A program made the translations under genes and the position numbers. A stretch of DNA of 64,000 bases from Chromobotia macracanthus (Eukaryota > Chordata > Actinopteri > Cypriniformes > Botiidae): contig JAZGTH010000088.1 of assembly GCA_036877525.1 (NCBI GenBank), positions 3,420,001 to 3,484,000 on the forward strand, written 5' to 3'. Shown here piece after piece: positions 12,558-23,372 of the stretch. The notes beneath the pieces are model-generated. The model was given only the letters and a program-made list of their open reading frames with translations, was not told the DNA's origin and ran no database searches. Each line of letters begins with the position of its first letter. The first letter of the stretch is position 1.

Positions 12558-12689
12558 CCCAGCTAACAATGTTAGGTTGTACAAACATTTCCCTAACGTT
12601 TCCATTAAGTACCAAAAACATCCAGTTTTGTAGACGTTGTATAACGATTGTAGACATTAGGGAAACGTTCGTACAACCTTTTTGCTGGG
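12558..12689. mobile_element. CAGCTAACA-family fold-back element, A end at both termini
   Basis: Left terminus is end A (CCCAGCTAACAATGTTAGG, TTGTACAAACATTTCCCTAACG). The right terminus is also end A, inverted (CATTAGGGAAACGTTCG, TACAACC, TTTTTGCTGGG). The right arm therefore pairs with the left arm and the whole 132 bp can form a hairpin. End B is absent. This differs from the ordinary A...B layout. Confidence 0.85.
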
Positions 12690-13586
12690 TGCAGCTTTAC
12701 TTTGTTTTGCCTTAAGGACACTTTATCTAACTTTAATTAACTCTCTGGTTATATATCTTTCTTTCTTCTGGAGTTTAAACACCTGACTCTTTGCAGCGAT
12801 CGATACGACTCTGTAATCGAAATTTACAATCAAAAACGTAAAACAAAGAGCTAATTCACCTTCAAGTGGATTTTTTTCAACTATTTTTTATTAACAACCT
12901 TTAGATTAGGTTTCACACTAAATTATCATCTTTTAACTGTCAAAAAATCATTAGCAGGTAAACACAAACTCTGACACCTCGGTGCTCTTCTGTGAATTAC
13001 AGACATGATTTTCTGTCTCTGTACCAAACACAGTCACAGCCACACTGGCTGTGAAAAATAATAGTTTAAAACAGTTTTTATTTGGTCATTTTGCTGAGAA
13101 AAGTTTTTTCTTTCCCTACCTGCAGTGTTCAAGTTAAGGGGCCTGAGGGAAAGTTGGGAAATGTTCCTTTTTAAAGTAATGTGTTCCAATATTGTGATAC
13201 TCATTATTAAAAGTCTCACTGTCACGTGACTTCTCCAGAGTGGACGTGCTGTCAGTTTATTCTTACAATGGAAGTGATATATTTTGTTATTTTATATTAC
13301 GTTTTTGCATATTGCATATTATATTACAGGCTATATCACAAAAATATTCTGTTTATGGTGACCACACCTGCAAACTGCTGGTGAGCTGTCATTGGACATC
13401 GCCCTCACATCTTCACTTCATGGTATTTAAATCTAGGCTAGAAACATTTTTTCTCTGATGTTTTAGTATTATTTATCTGTATCTCTATTCTCTTGCATTT
13501 GAATCATATTTTCCTGTTTTTTATATTATTTTTGGCCTTCATTTTCCTGTCTAATCTTTCTTGTGTTCAACAAATTTTGAGCTGCT
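12690..13586. other. Unassigned sequence
   Basis: AT-rich, no recognised repeat or gene. Confidence 0.4.
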
Positions 13587-13853
13587 CCCCTGCTAACAGC
13601 AAATGTTCCAGAATGTTGCCAAAAAAACATTCTTGCACTAACCTTACCAAAAGTTATCAAAACGTTCCTGCGCTAACGTTAGTAGAGGATTTTAGCGTAA
13701 TATATACATAAAAATATTATTCTTAAGATTAGTGGACCGTGTTAAAAAAAATACAGAATTAAAAAATGAATAACGTTTTTATAACCTAACAATAATGTTA
13801 ATACAGTGCATCAAAATGGACATTTTGAATGTTCCTAGAACTTTTAAAATAGC
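13587..13853 (-). mobile_element. CAGCTAACA-family MITE copy, right end lost
   Basis: End B start is degraded (CCCCTGCTAACAGCAAATG). The interior AAAACGTTCCTGCGCTAACG, TTATTCTTAAG and CTAACAATAATGTTAAT blocks are clear, then similarity stops after GTTCCTAGAACTTTTAAAAT, so end A is missing. Confidence 0.8.
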
Positions 13854-14391
13854 ACCTTCTGTTTCTAATGAAGAGAAGCTAAAATGCGGGGCATCATGAT
13901 CCTTTCTTTGCCGAGGTTAACAGCCTTGAATCAGCATTCTGAGGCCTCTGTGCTGTGGTGGAGGTGTTAGAACTCAGGGCTGGTAGGAGCTGAAGATGTG
14001 TGCCGTGAGTCATCACCATTGTGCCTCAGCAAAGCAAAGCACTTAATCCTGGTTTCAGCCTCAGACCACCCACAGTCTGTTCAGTGACCGTCTGACGCAT
14101 GATGCACACTGAACTGGCGAGCATTTTCTCAATCTGTCAAACCCTAATCTGGCTGGAAACATGAAGTTGCATTTACAAGTTACTGGGCTGCTATGATGAG
14201 CGTCTTCGAGGATCAACTAAGCACTGGATTTGCCAATGTTTGTCAGATTAGTGCCATCAAATCCTGGAAAGATATTCAGGGTTTTGTTTCAGGCAGTTTC
14301 TAAATCAATTAGATATCCACTGTATATTCTGCTTTGTTTTGTGAGTTATGTCTGTATATTAATAGGTGCTTATTGCTTTTGCAAGGACATA

Positions 14392-14458
14392 CCCAGCTAA
14401 CAGGGATATTTCTCAGAACATTGGCTACAGAATAAATGTTTCAATAACGTTCTTAAAC

Positions 14459-14503
<45 letters not shown>

Positions 14504-14599
14504 CCCAGAACTTAGAAAATAACATTTTTAATGTTTTTGTTACTTAATGGAAATGTTTCTTAAAGGAAACATTCTTACAACCTAAAATTGTTAGCTGGG
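14392..14599 (-). mobile_element. CAGCTAACA-family MITE with internal poly(A) tract
   Basis: Both termini are good (CCCAGCTAACAGGGATA ... ATTGTTAGCTGGG) and the flanks are TA on each side, a likely 2-bp duplication. The interior is largely replaced by a run of 38 A at 14460-14497. Confidence 0.9.
14460..14497. repeat. Poly(A) tract of 38 bases inside a MITE
   Basis: Uninterrupted A homopolymer. It joins the B-proximal part of the element to its A end. Confidence 0.95.
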
Positions 14600-16328
14600 T
14601 ATTCTTTGTTCTGGTTTTCTGTAGTCAATACTGCTGTGTGTTTATTTGAATTATAAAATTATATGTAGTGAAGGAAAGAAACAGATGACTGCCATCTGTT
14701 GAAATAATCTTCTCTTTTACTTAATACACTAAATAACTGAATATGAATAATATACTAAACTCCATTTATAGTAGGTGTTTGCTTATGTGATTGTATAAGA
14801 TGAAATGGAGTTTGTGGGAACAGCTACACTGTTGTTAGCGATTGATTTTGCAGGATTTTGTCATGCAGAGTCCTGCGATACTTCTCAGACAATCCAGCCA
14901 ATGAAGGATGAGACTTAACAATAAAACTGTGACTTGGACGTATATAAGATGGGAGCAGATACTGAGTGTTGAGTCCAAAAATCATGATATTTTCCATGAA
15001 GCAAGAACAAAAGGTGTTGGACTAGCTGTTATGTGAGCACGTTTATCAAGCTCTCCATACTTCTCACATGTACTACACCAGTGCAGGTCTGGTGCATGTT
15101 CTGATTTCAAGAAAGAAACGCTTTTCTTTCAAGAAAGAAAAGCTAACTAGTTAAAATATCTTGAGTTTACAAGCCTTTTTGACAAAAGCACAATGTAACA
15201 CAGGCCCTGAGCTTGAAGTAGGTTACCTGTGGAGCCCCCTAGAGGACAAGGAGGGAGTCTTATGTCTGACAAGGCTCTCACAATACGGACTCTGTCATTA
15301 CCGACACTATTATCAGATAAAATCGAGAAATAGTCACTTAACTCAAGTCAGCTTGAAGCTCCACTGGCCAGAGCATCACATATTACTTGTGTGTTGATGA
15401 ATTAAAGGGTTTTGCCCCTCAAGACAACTTAAAATGATTTCAACTAGTTTTGTCAGCAGGGATTTTTTTAGGATCCTTTCTTAAAAGATAGACTCCTGTT
15501 CCCAAAACCTAATCCTAACATAACTTAACTTTCAATGGATTGTTGTCCCAGCGCCAACAATAATGTTGACCTGGAACATCTCTTACTTAGCAAAATCAGG
15601 AAGACCTAAAAGTTAGCTCATTATGTAGGCCATAGGCAGATGGTTGGAACAGAGCTCTAGTGTTAAAGTGCTAAAACGCTGTCACAACAAAACTGAGCAA
15701 TGTTTATATAACCTTGAACCTATATTGTTGCATTATTCTATGCATCATCTTTGCATTCTAATTGGTTTTCTTGACGACAACACTGACACTTAACTTATGA
15801 CTGGAAATGTCAGAACAGCACAAGTACAATTACCAGTGTAAAACAGACACATCAACACGTTACCTGACAGCAAGTCACAGCTACTCAGACTTGACCTCTT
15901 GTACGAACTCTTTACACAATTAATATTTGAACGTTTCCCCAGGGATATTATGTTTCCTCAACAGTTACAAGACAGTACAGGACAACACAGCCCCTGGCTG
16001 TACATTAACAGGAAATTAAGCCCCTGCCATTCACGTTCCAATCAATGGAAACATGTGGGGCATGAAGTGAGTTTTATTGATTTATGCCAAGACACAAGAT
16101 GTGGCATTAAAGAGCTGAGCCACTAAAACATTCTGCAAAAAACTAAAACAAATGTTTACAAACTGACAAAATTGCTCCCACAATGAATTCCTGGGAATAT
16201 TTTCTGGTTTGGAATTTTTGTAATCTGACCTTTTTTTCCTCAGATTTATTCCTTTAATGTTGTATCAGAAAATGAAATGATATATATATCATAAACTATA
16301 ACATGCATTACAAAATTTCATAAAAAAT
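14600..16328. other. Unassigned sequence
   Basis: About 1.7 kb without a recognised repeat. A plus-strand frame at 15161-15397 (78 codons) shows no recognisable domain. Confidence 0.35.
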
Positions 16329-16630
16329 TGTCACGGTATTTGTTGGAGCAACCCAACCAGACAGAAAGATGATCTGAAAGTACTCTCGTATAACAAAACT
16401 CAGGAATTCCAAATGAGGACTAACAAAGAACTGACTAAAACCTGGAATATATACGCTAGGTGAACTGAACAAGACACAGGTGAGCATAATCAGGAACTAA
16501 AGCAACGAAGGAGGGGCTAATGAAGACCTATTAATGAGATTATTAAACAAAATAAGAATTAATAATGACATGAACACAGAACACAAGGTAACAAGGTAAC
16601 ACGAGACAAAAACACACGCTCGCTGTGACA
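16329..16630. mobile_element. Possible MITE with TGTCACGG/GCTGTGACA ends
   Basis: A 302-bp segment starts TGTCACGG and ends CGCTGTGACA, giving an imperfect 8-9 bp inverted repeat. The interior contains motifs such as ACACAGGTGAGCATAATCAGG and GGAGGGGCTAATGAAG, which I associate with a common teleost repeat. No clear target-site duplication. Confidence 0.45.
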
Positions 16631-17117
16631 GTATATATTACATAAGGGGCAATATTTATAATAGAATATGTCTCAAAATACAGCATATTATGAAATATTA
16701 TACATAGCATATATGAAGTGCATGTTAGATAAAGACAACAATATAAAAGGGCTTTATTCATTTGCTTTAAAATTGTTCTGATGCATTATTGTCTTTATAT
16801 AATTAAAAACACAAGCCCTCATAAAGGTAAAAATGGCCCAAATCCAGGGATGAAATAATGGACAGTAATTTATTTTCTGACATCCCGGTGCAGTATGTAT
16901 TTCTCTATTAATTCTGTTCCTGCCATACCAACCCACCAAAGCTGTCCAACACTGACAAATCCAAACCATTATCATAAACATAAAGAATGCAAGAGTCAGA
17001 AATCACCACAGAGGGTTCTGACAGGATAACTGGTTGTGACAACAGCTTGTGACAGGAGATCAAGCCTCAGGCCACGAGAGAAGACCAGGAGAAGGTGTGA
17101 GACATACAGATTAGTAA
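16631..17117. other. Unassigned sequence
   Basis: No recognised repeat or gene. Confidence 0.35.
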
Positions 17118-17201
17118 ATATGACGCTTTTGTTGTAGACAGAGGCTTCAGTGAGGCTCAAACAGTGACCTGAATGTGTTTATTGAAAGTCATGCATTTTC
17201 C
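17118..17201 (+). repeat. Left copy of a host-sequence duplication (X)
   Basis: This segment ends at the left edge of the MITE at 17204. It is repeated at 17455-17525: both contain GCTTTTGTT, GTGAGGCT, ACAGTGACCTGAATG and TGAAAGTCATG in the same order and orientation. The right copy lacks about 11 bases. Confidence 0.85.
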
Positions 17202-17203
17202 CA

Positions 17204-17454
17204 CCCAGCATTTTTAGGTTCTAGGAACGTTTCCAGTTTAAGTAACAAAAACGTTATAAGTGTTGTTAGAAAAGTTATTTTAAAACTAACTACTTAAGAA
17301 TAACATTTTAAAAAAATATCTATATGATATGATGATATATATCATATACATATATATATATATATATGCCATTGTTAAAAAACATTTTACTAACGTTACT
17401 GCGAGATCATTAGAACATTAGACGAATGTTTTGAGAATGTTCCCTGTTATCTGG
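17204..17454 (+). mobile_element. CAGCTAACA-family MITE between two host duplicates
   Basis: Starts CCCAGCATTTTTAGG and ends CCCTGTTATCTGG. The centre includes an expanded ATAT tract (17320-17367). It lies exactly between the direct duplicates at 17118-17201 and 17455-17525. Confidence 0.87.
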
Positions 17455-17525
17455 AATGAAGCTTTTGTTCTGTGAGGCTGAGACAGTGACCTGAATGGGT
17501 TTGCTGAAAGTCATGTGCTTTGCTG
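17455..17525 (+). repeat. Right copy of a host-sequence duplication (X')
   Basis: Begins directly after the MITE's last base and aligns with 17118-17201, with about 80% identity by eye outside one gap. Confidence 0.85.
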
Positions 17526-17740
17526 GAATGAGATACAACCTTTAATTACACCTTTGTGCACCTGCTGAATCAGAGCCTGAATCAGTCTGTGGTCCCCATA
17601 ATGAAGCGCCTCTGTTGCGGGGGTTTCACACGTGTACTGTCACATTTGTTTCTCTGCCCAATGACCTGTATTGAAAGGTGTTGTGTGACTACAGTCTGAC
17701 AGAAAGAGCTTTACATTTGCAGACTGGTGACTTCAAATCT

Positions 17741-17940
17741 TTAAACGTTCCTGGAACGTTCAAAACATCCAGTTTTTAGACATTGTACTAACATTAATGT
17801 TTGGTTATAAGAATGTTATTTAAACTTTTTTAATTCTGTAACATTTTTAAAACATTCCACTAACAACTTAGTAACATTTTTGATATATGTCTTTTAGAAA
17901 TGATTAGCCAGTGTTTTGAGAACGTTCCCTATTAACTCAG
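17741..17940 (+). mobile_element. CAGCTAACA-family MITE, left end truncated
   Basis: Begins inside the element (TTCCTGGAACGTTCAAAACATCC, split here for length) and runs to a decayed right end, GTTCCCTATTAACTC. End A is missing. Confidence 0.82.
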
Positions 17941-18734
17941 ATTATCATGTACTGGAGAAAATCAGTGTTTGGTAGAAGATTCCTTCCAGAACATAATGCC
18001 CTAGAAGAGCGTTTGGATGAAAGCTGATAGCGCTTCCAACATCATTTTTACTGATAAGGGTCACATGACTTATCTTCATAAAGACACACAGAGATAATGT
18101 CAGCAAGAGTGTGCTAATGGCTCTGTCATCTTCAGCCAATTTCCTGATGCACGGGTTAGAAACCATAAGCACATCCACAAGCTGCAATGTTTTTGAGAAG
18201 AAAATGGTGTTCTTGTGTAGGTCTGAGATAAACAGATCTCAGACCTCTTTTGTCTGTGACTGTCCATCACTCACTCATGGGTTAAACCGTCCCTAATTGT
18301 TTTGGGGCAGTTCTCATGATGACCACAGTTTCTGACATGTTAAGAAATGATCAGAACATCTCAGCTGATTCTAAAGGCTAAAACAGGGTTATATTGATTG
18401 GGCACAGACAGCTGCAGAGAAAATAAAGATTTCCTAAGAGTTTTCCTTACTCAGAGGACAGTTTTATTGCTCAGAAGTTGCTCATTTTATAGCCTGAGAG
18501 AATTACATCTGTGGCATCAAAAGTGACCCTATTTATTTGTTACTGCTCCCATTGTGCACAATTCATCGATGTACAATACTTTATTATCTTTGATCAAAAT
18601 GTAATAACCTGCTTTGTCTAAACGACTTTCCTTTATGACAAACGCCTCCACCCTCCTATTTATAGGCTCTGTCCCTTCAACCATTTTCACATCTAGAAAT
18701 TATACCATAACACTTTCACCATCAGCCACCATGT
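17941..18734. other. Unassigned sequence
   Basis: No recognised repeat or gene. Confidence 0.35.
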
Positions 18735-18899
18735 TTTGCAGTATCATTAGTATAATGTTTTTTTAACATATCATATATTTACATTATACATTTCTGGACA
18801 TTTTGAACATTCCTAAAACTTTCAGAATAACATTTTTGACATTGTTACTTAATGGAAACATTATGGAAATGTTCTTACAACCTAAAATTGTTAGCTGGG
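18735..18899 (-). mobile_element. CAGCTAACA-family MITE, B half lost
   Basis: Retains about 165 bp leading to an intact A end reversed (TACAACCTAAAATTG, TTAGCTGGG). End B and adjoining interior are missing. Confidence 0.83.
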
Positions 18900-19155
18900 A
18901 TTCACCTCTGAACTCTACAGGTGTAAATCTTTCCTCAGGAGAAATATCTCAGAAGCAGGAGCACCTGAGCTGAAGTCCCATTCGCTCTCTATTCAATGTC
19001 ATCGCTGTCTAGCAGAAACAATTGAGCTATTAGGCAGATTTCATTGCAATTTTCCTTCCCCACAGAAAGATTTGCTGTATATAATCTTGTTATATAGTCT
19101 CGTTTCAGAGGGGTCAGCATGCAGTGACCTGGACAGATTGCTGTTCTTTAACACC

Positions 19156-19216
19156 ACAGACTGTGATTGGCTATTGGCCCAGCTCCAGACGTTGGGCAGA
19201 TTGTGTCATTTGGACT
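19156..19216 (+). repeat. Left copy of a host-sequence duplication (X)
   Basis: Contains CTGTGATTGGCTATTGGC, AGCTCCAGAC and GTGTCATTTGGACT, ending one base from the MITE at 19218. The same string of motifs recurs at 19526-19588. Confidence 0.9.
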
Positions 19217-19217
19217 A

Positions 19218-19519
19218 CCCAGCTAACAATTTTAGGTTGCATGAATGTTTCCCTAACGTTTCCATTAAGTAATGTTTTTTGAATGTTCTAGGAAAGTTTA
19301 AAACATCCAAAGTTCAAAACATTTTTGCTTATAAGAATGGTATTTAAATGTATTTTTAATTCTGTAATGTTTTTAAAACATTCCACTAACAACTTAAGAA
19401 TAACCTTTTGATATATGTTATATAACAATAAAAGCATTCTGCTAACATTACTGCAAGAGCATTTTTGATAACATTGAGAGAGCTTGTAGAGAACATTTTG
19501 AGAACGTTCCCTGTAAGCA
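19218..19519 (+). mobile_element. CAGCTAACA-family MITE between two host duplicates
   Basis: Perfect end A (CCCAGCTAACAATTTTAGG, TTGCATGAATG) and a decayed right end (GTTCCCTGTAAGCAG). Flanked on both sides by the roughly 60-bp direct duplicates at 19156-19216 and 19526-19588. Confidence 0.9.
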
Positions 19520-19525
19520 GATAGT

Positions 19526-19588
19526 CTCAGGCTGTGATTAGCTATTGGCAGAGCTCCAGACAGTGGACAGACCGTGTGTCATATGGAC
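19526..19588 (+). repeat. Right copy of a host-sequence duplication (X')
   Basis: Contains CTGTGATTAGCTATTGGC, AGCTCCAGAC and GTGTCATATGGACT, aligned without gaps longer than a couple of bases to 19156-19216, with about 80-85% identity by eye. Confidence 0.9.
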
Positions 19589-20587
19589 TGTGGAGTGACA
19601 GTAATTCAACAGAGCTGAAACCTCATTGGCCTCATGCTATTTCATCCAAAAACTACTTGGATAACCTCCTGCGGGTCACTGAGTAAATATTTCATCAGGT
19701 CACCGCTGGATATTAATCCTGGGCCACAGGTGTTTTGCGAGTGAAAAGTTTTCAGATGTTTGCTAAATTGAAATCAATAGTCCTTCAGTGCTAATGTATT
19801 TTTTGGCATGCAGGGGCACTTCTTTGTCATATCATTTAAGTGCTGCATGTGATAGATGATTTTGTGGTATCCCAGGTGCCTTAGACATGCCCAGCTGCTA
19901 AACATTTTAAATGAACAGTCAAGAACAGAAGTGTGACATTCAAGTAATCTATATCATTTGTACTATAATTCTTATAGATCTACATAATTTGCTATATTTC
20001 AAAGTTGTGTTTCAAATGACATACTTTACAGTGCACACTTAAATAAAGCACTGTGTAGTGTACCATCTACGGTATGAGTTATAGTTATATTGGTAGTATC
20101 ATCTCAAAAGGAACACAATGAGAGTCAATATATTGTCAATTTGTACCTTGTATTTCTGATGTCAGTGTTACCTGTTTTGCATCACCTCAGTCACCATCAG
20201 ACGGAAGTGTAACCGTCTCCACCAACAAGTTCTGCTTGAACATTATAAAAACCATACTGAGAGGCTTTGACTGGTGGCAATGTAAACATGAGCATAGTGC
20301 CCTATAATGACAAAACGTAGCAATTACGTCTTAATTAGTGTGATTTTTTTTCTCATTGAACCTTAGTCCCTCCTCTCCTCCGCTACCTAAGCAAAACTGA
20401 GTGCATGATGTTATCGGATAAATCATCAGTAAGTTGGATAAGTTCATCCCCCGGTAAGTGCACTTTAAATTACACTATTCACACTATTTATACTACAAAA
20501 TGGCATTAAATTCACACGAAATCACACAAACGTGTGATTTAAAACAAATCTCAAGTTTTTGTTTAGGAAATTATATGCCATTGGGAA
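19589..20587. other. Unassigned sequence
   Basis: About 1 kb with no recognised repeat or gene. Confidence 0.35.
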
Positions 20588-20690
20588 GAACAGTGGCATA
20601 GTGTAGCCTCATGGGAAGCACAGAGAGGCTACAAAGGTCCCAGGTTTGAACCCCAGCTGACATGGTAGGGCCCTCAACACCATGCAGTAT
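20588..20690 (+). mobile_element. tRNA-like SINE head, DANA-like
   Basis: Has an A-box-like AGTGGCATAGTGTAGC and a B-box-like AGGTTTGAACCCC about 40 bases downstream, preceded by AAAGGTCCC. This is the layout of a tRNA-derived SINE head. It is diverged and no 3' body can be traced with confidence. Confidence 0.5.
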
Positions 20691-21358
20691 AGTAGTACAG
20701 AACAGGATAAGCATTATAGAATATAATATGAATATTAATAGCGTGTCCAAGTTGATGATGTCAGTAAATTGAAAAGCTATTTGTTCTGGCACAAACAAGT
20801 GGGCAAATGCACCACTAGTTGCTCTTTATAGTAGCAGTTTTTACCACTAGACTGACAGAACAAGATATTACTGAACCAAGATTGTCAATTATTAAACCAG
20901 GATTTAGGCTTCATTAATTGGAAAAGAGAGTTTTTTAAATAACTGACATTTGGAACAGGTTCAGAGAAATGTCCCATTGCCTCTGACTGTCTGGTGAGCG
21001 TTTTCTTGCTAACAAGTCTGTGTTAGCTTTCCATTCAACGGTTGGCATTTGCATTTTTGCCTTGAGGTTTTTGAGTTGCTTTCAAACATGTAGAGCTTCA
21101 TTAATTTGAAGGATTATGTCATGATGGTTGCCACTCAGGAGAGGTGCTAATGGCAGAAGATGAACAATGTTTTGGCTGTTTGGCCTTCACTCATCCAATA
21201 CATTGACTCCATGTCCAGACAAAAGCTAACAAGTCAGTCTTTTCAATATTTCTCACATAACACACAACAGCTTTCTAGCATGGAGCGAAAATGAATACAA
21301 AATACAGATGCTAAATAACTGAACCTTTAATACAAGGCTATCTGATAAGCTACTCATA
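20691..21358. other. Unassigned sequence
   Basis: No recognised repeat or gene. Confidence 0.35.
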
Positions 21359-21614
21359 CCCCATCTAACACAGGAATGTTGTCTAATGTTTTCTAAAAGT
21401 AGTTTTAACATTATACTAAATTATAAAAAAGTATTCTTAAGTAGTTAGTGGAATGTTTAAAAACATTACAGAATTGAAAAAGTTTGAATGACGTTCATAT
21501 AGTCAAGCAATAATGTGAATACAACGTTTAAAAACTAGACGTCAATATATCGTTTTTATTTTTTAATGGAAACGTTATGGAAAGATTCTTACAGCCTAAA
21601 ATTAGTTAGCTGGG
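21359..21614 (-). mobile_element. CAGCTAACA-family MITE copy
   Basis: End B is decayed (CCCATCTAACACAGGAATG) but the right end A is good (AAATTAGTTAGCTGGG). The interior has TATTCTTAAGTAGTTAGTGG and CAAGCAATAATGTGAATAC. Confidence 0.85.
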
Positions 21615-21764
21615 ACAGAACTAATTTACTGGTATTAATCCATTTATAAGGTTTTATTGCATTATTTTAAACTTAAGTAGCTCATATAAAAGTTTATAAT
21701 TTTATATTCTTTTTTTTAGAATTGATGTTTAAAGGAAACATGTCAGTCAGAACACTGACATGTA

Positions 21765-21818
21765 GGGTGTTGGGGATGGTCGTCAGGGCGTAACCAAGCA
21801 GTTGCTCTGGTGTTCTGA
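21765..21818 (+). repeat. GTTGCTAGGG-type dispersed minisatellite fragment
   Basis: Reads GGTCGTCAGGGCGTAACCAAG then CAGTTGCTCTGGTGTTCTG. This resembles a decayed unit of a simple-motif repeat also seen at 33563, 37265, 42955, 47625 and 48076. Confidence 0.5.
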
Positions 21819-22778
21819 GTTCTGTGAAAACAATACAGGGTGAAAATCTAAAAAAGGGTCTGAAAACTGTTTTTTTAAGACTAGTGATGTAAATTTAATT
21901 CAGTGTGAAATATGTGGATAAAAAATAATTTCTTAATGGTATAAGAGACATTAAAAGTTATGTTTGTAAAATATGTCTGCCCCTCAGCTGTCTTAATGCT
22001 TTCTTGAATAAGCCAACACATCATCCATCCATCCATCCGAGTTTAAATAATGAGCTTCTGGGCCGAATGAAAAAATAGAAAATCTACAAATACAATTTTC
22101 ATATCAGTCAAGCAGTGCTGAAGAGGGTGCCAGAGAAATCGCTGCTGTTCAGTCAGTCAAAGTAATTATACCATTTCCTTCAGAACGTGTCCATTTAAGT
22201 GATTAGTAACAGAACAGAAACAAGTTAAAGAAAGAAAAACTCGTTCATTATATTCAAGCAGGATTCATTTGCTCATTCTTTTCAACCTCAGCTACAGTTT
22301 CTAAGCAGAACACGAACAATTAAAGGTCAGATAATGTGAAGACGTTCAACACTTTTCCCTGCTGTAGATGACACATTGATTACTGTTCAAACTTTAGATT
22401 AAAAGCGATTGAAACTGTATATGTTAAAGAGAAGATCTTACGCACTGATTCATCTTGAATGATGCATTATAAGCTTGATTTGATGTCTAACTTAAAAAAA
22501 AAAAACATTTTAAAATGAATAGTTCCAGCTCTGTTTTCTGATTGGATGAGCCAATTGTTTGAAGCTTTTCTACACTGTATATTGTCATTATTCTCACTGG
22601 GGTGTTATTGTGGTTGCATGAATATCAGGTTGTTTTAACCATGACCTCACATGAAAACTATCACATGTGATTTTGCTCACACTTTATTTTTTTTTAAGCA
22701 TTACAGTGAGTCATAGTATATTAAAGCCATGGTACTGAAGGCCCTCCACTGGGTTTTCATTTAATGGTTTTCTCTTGT
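21819..22778. other. Unassigned sequence with (ATCC)4
   Basis: Contains a short CATC microsatellite at 22023-22039. Otherwise no recognised repeat or gene. Confidence 0.4.
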
Positions 22779-22911
22779 TTTATATTTATCCAAAGCAACT
22801 CATAGTGCATTAAGGCTATATATTTGATCAGTATGAGTGTACCCAGGGAATTGAACCCACAACCTTGTGCATTACTAATGCAACGCGTTACCTGTTGAGC
22901 TACAGGAACAC
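22779..22911 (-). mobile_element. tRNA-derived SINE, nearly complete
   Basis: On the minus strand it begins GTTCCTGTAGCTCAACAGG (A box), has GGTTGTGGGTTCAATTCCC (B box), then a body with AATGCACTATGAGTTGC and a tail TTTGGATAAA. This is the same family as 34424 and 50780. It is a retroposon derived from a tRNA gene, not a functional tRNA. Confidence 0.85.
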
Positions 22912-22947
22912 AGCTGTCTTGTACAGATAAACAAATATCACAGAGGT

Positions 22948-23010
22948 TGCTATAAGGACATGAGGGTGAGTAAATGATAAGAGATAAAGTTTTGTGAACT
23001 AATACTTTAA
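22948..23010 (+). mobile_element. Fragment of the GTTCACCC-type fish repeat
   Basis: Reads GGACATGAGGGTGAGTAAATGA then AGTTTTGTGAACTAATACTTT. This is the terminal part of a common teleost element whose more complete copy is at 28551-28755. Confidence 0.6.
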
Positions 23011-23303
23011 TATTGGCACTTAAAAAGTTTGTAGATGACCTGAAAAATGCCACCTACATTTAAAAAAGAGAAATAGATGAAAGATGAAGATAAAATTACA
23101 GCTTTTCTTCTGTTATGTGAAAAGAACAGAAGTGTTTTTTGTAAAGTATAATTACAAGCATTGCTATTATTTACAATTGCTGTTAAGAGGTCACTCATAT
23201 AAGCAGAGATGGAGGATTCCACCTGCCTCAGCAGAAACAAGCATTTTCTTGCTCTTCGAAAATTAATGCCACAGAACGCAGAATGCAAAGCATTCTGGAG
23301 CTT

Positions 23304-23372
23304 ATTCTGTAAACTAATTCTAGATGTCTGTTCTGTAAACTAATTCTAGAGGTCTGTTCTGTAAACTAGACC
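23304..23372 (+). repeat. Short tandem repeat, 26-bp period
   Basis: Two complete units of TTCTGTAAACTAATTCTAGA plus a TGTCTG or GGTCTG spacer, followed by a partial third unit (TTCTGTAAACTAGACC). The first two complete units differ at one base. Confidence 0.9.

Noticed and set aside
14321..14640. Long flank duplication around the copy at 14392
   Set aside because: Both flanks have TATTCT and TTTTGT/TTTTCT runs, but the match is low-complexity, and a clean TA duplication is already present.
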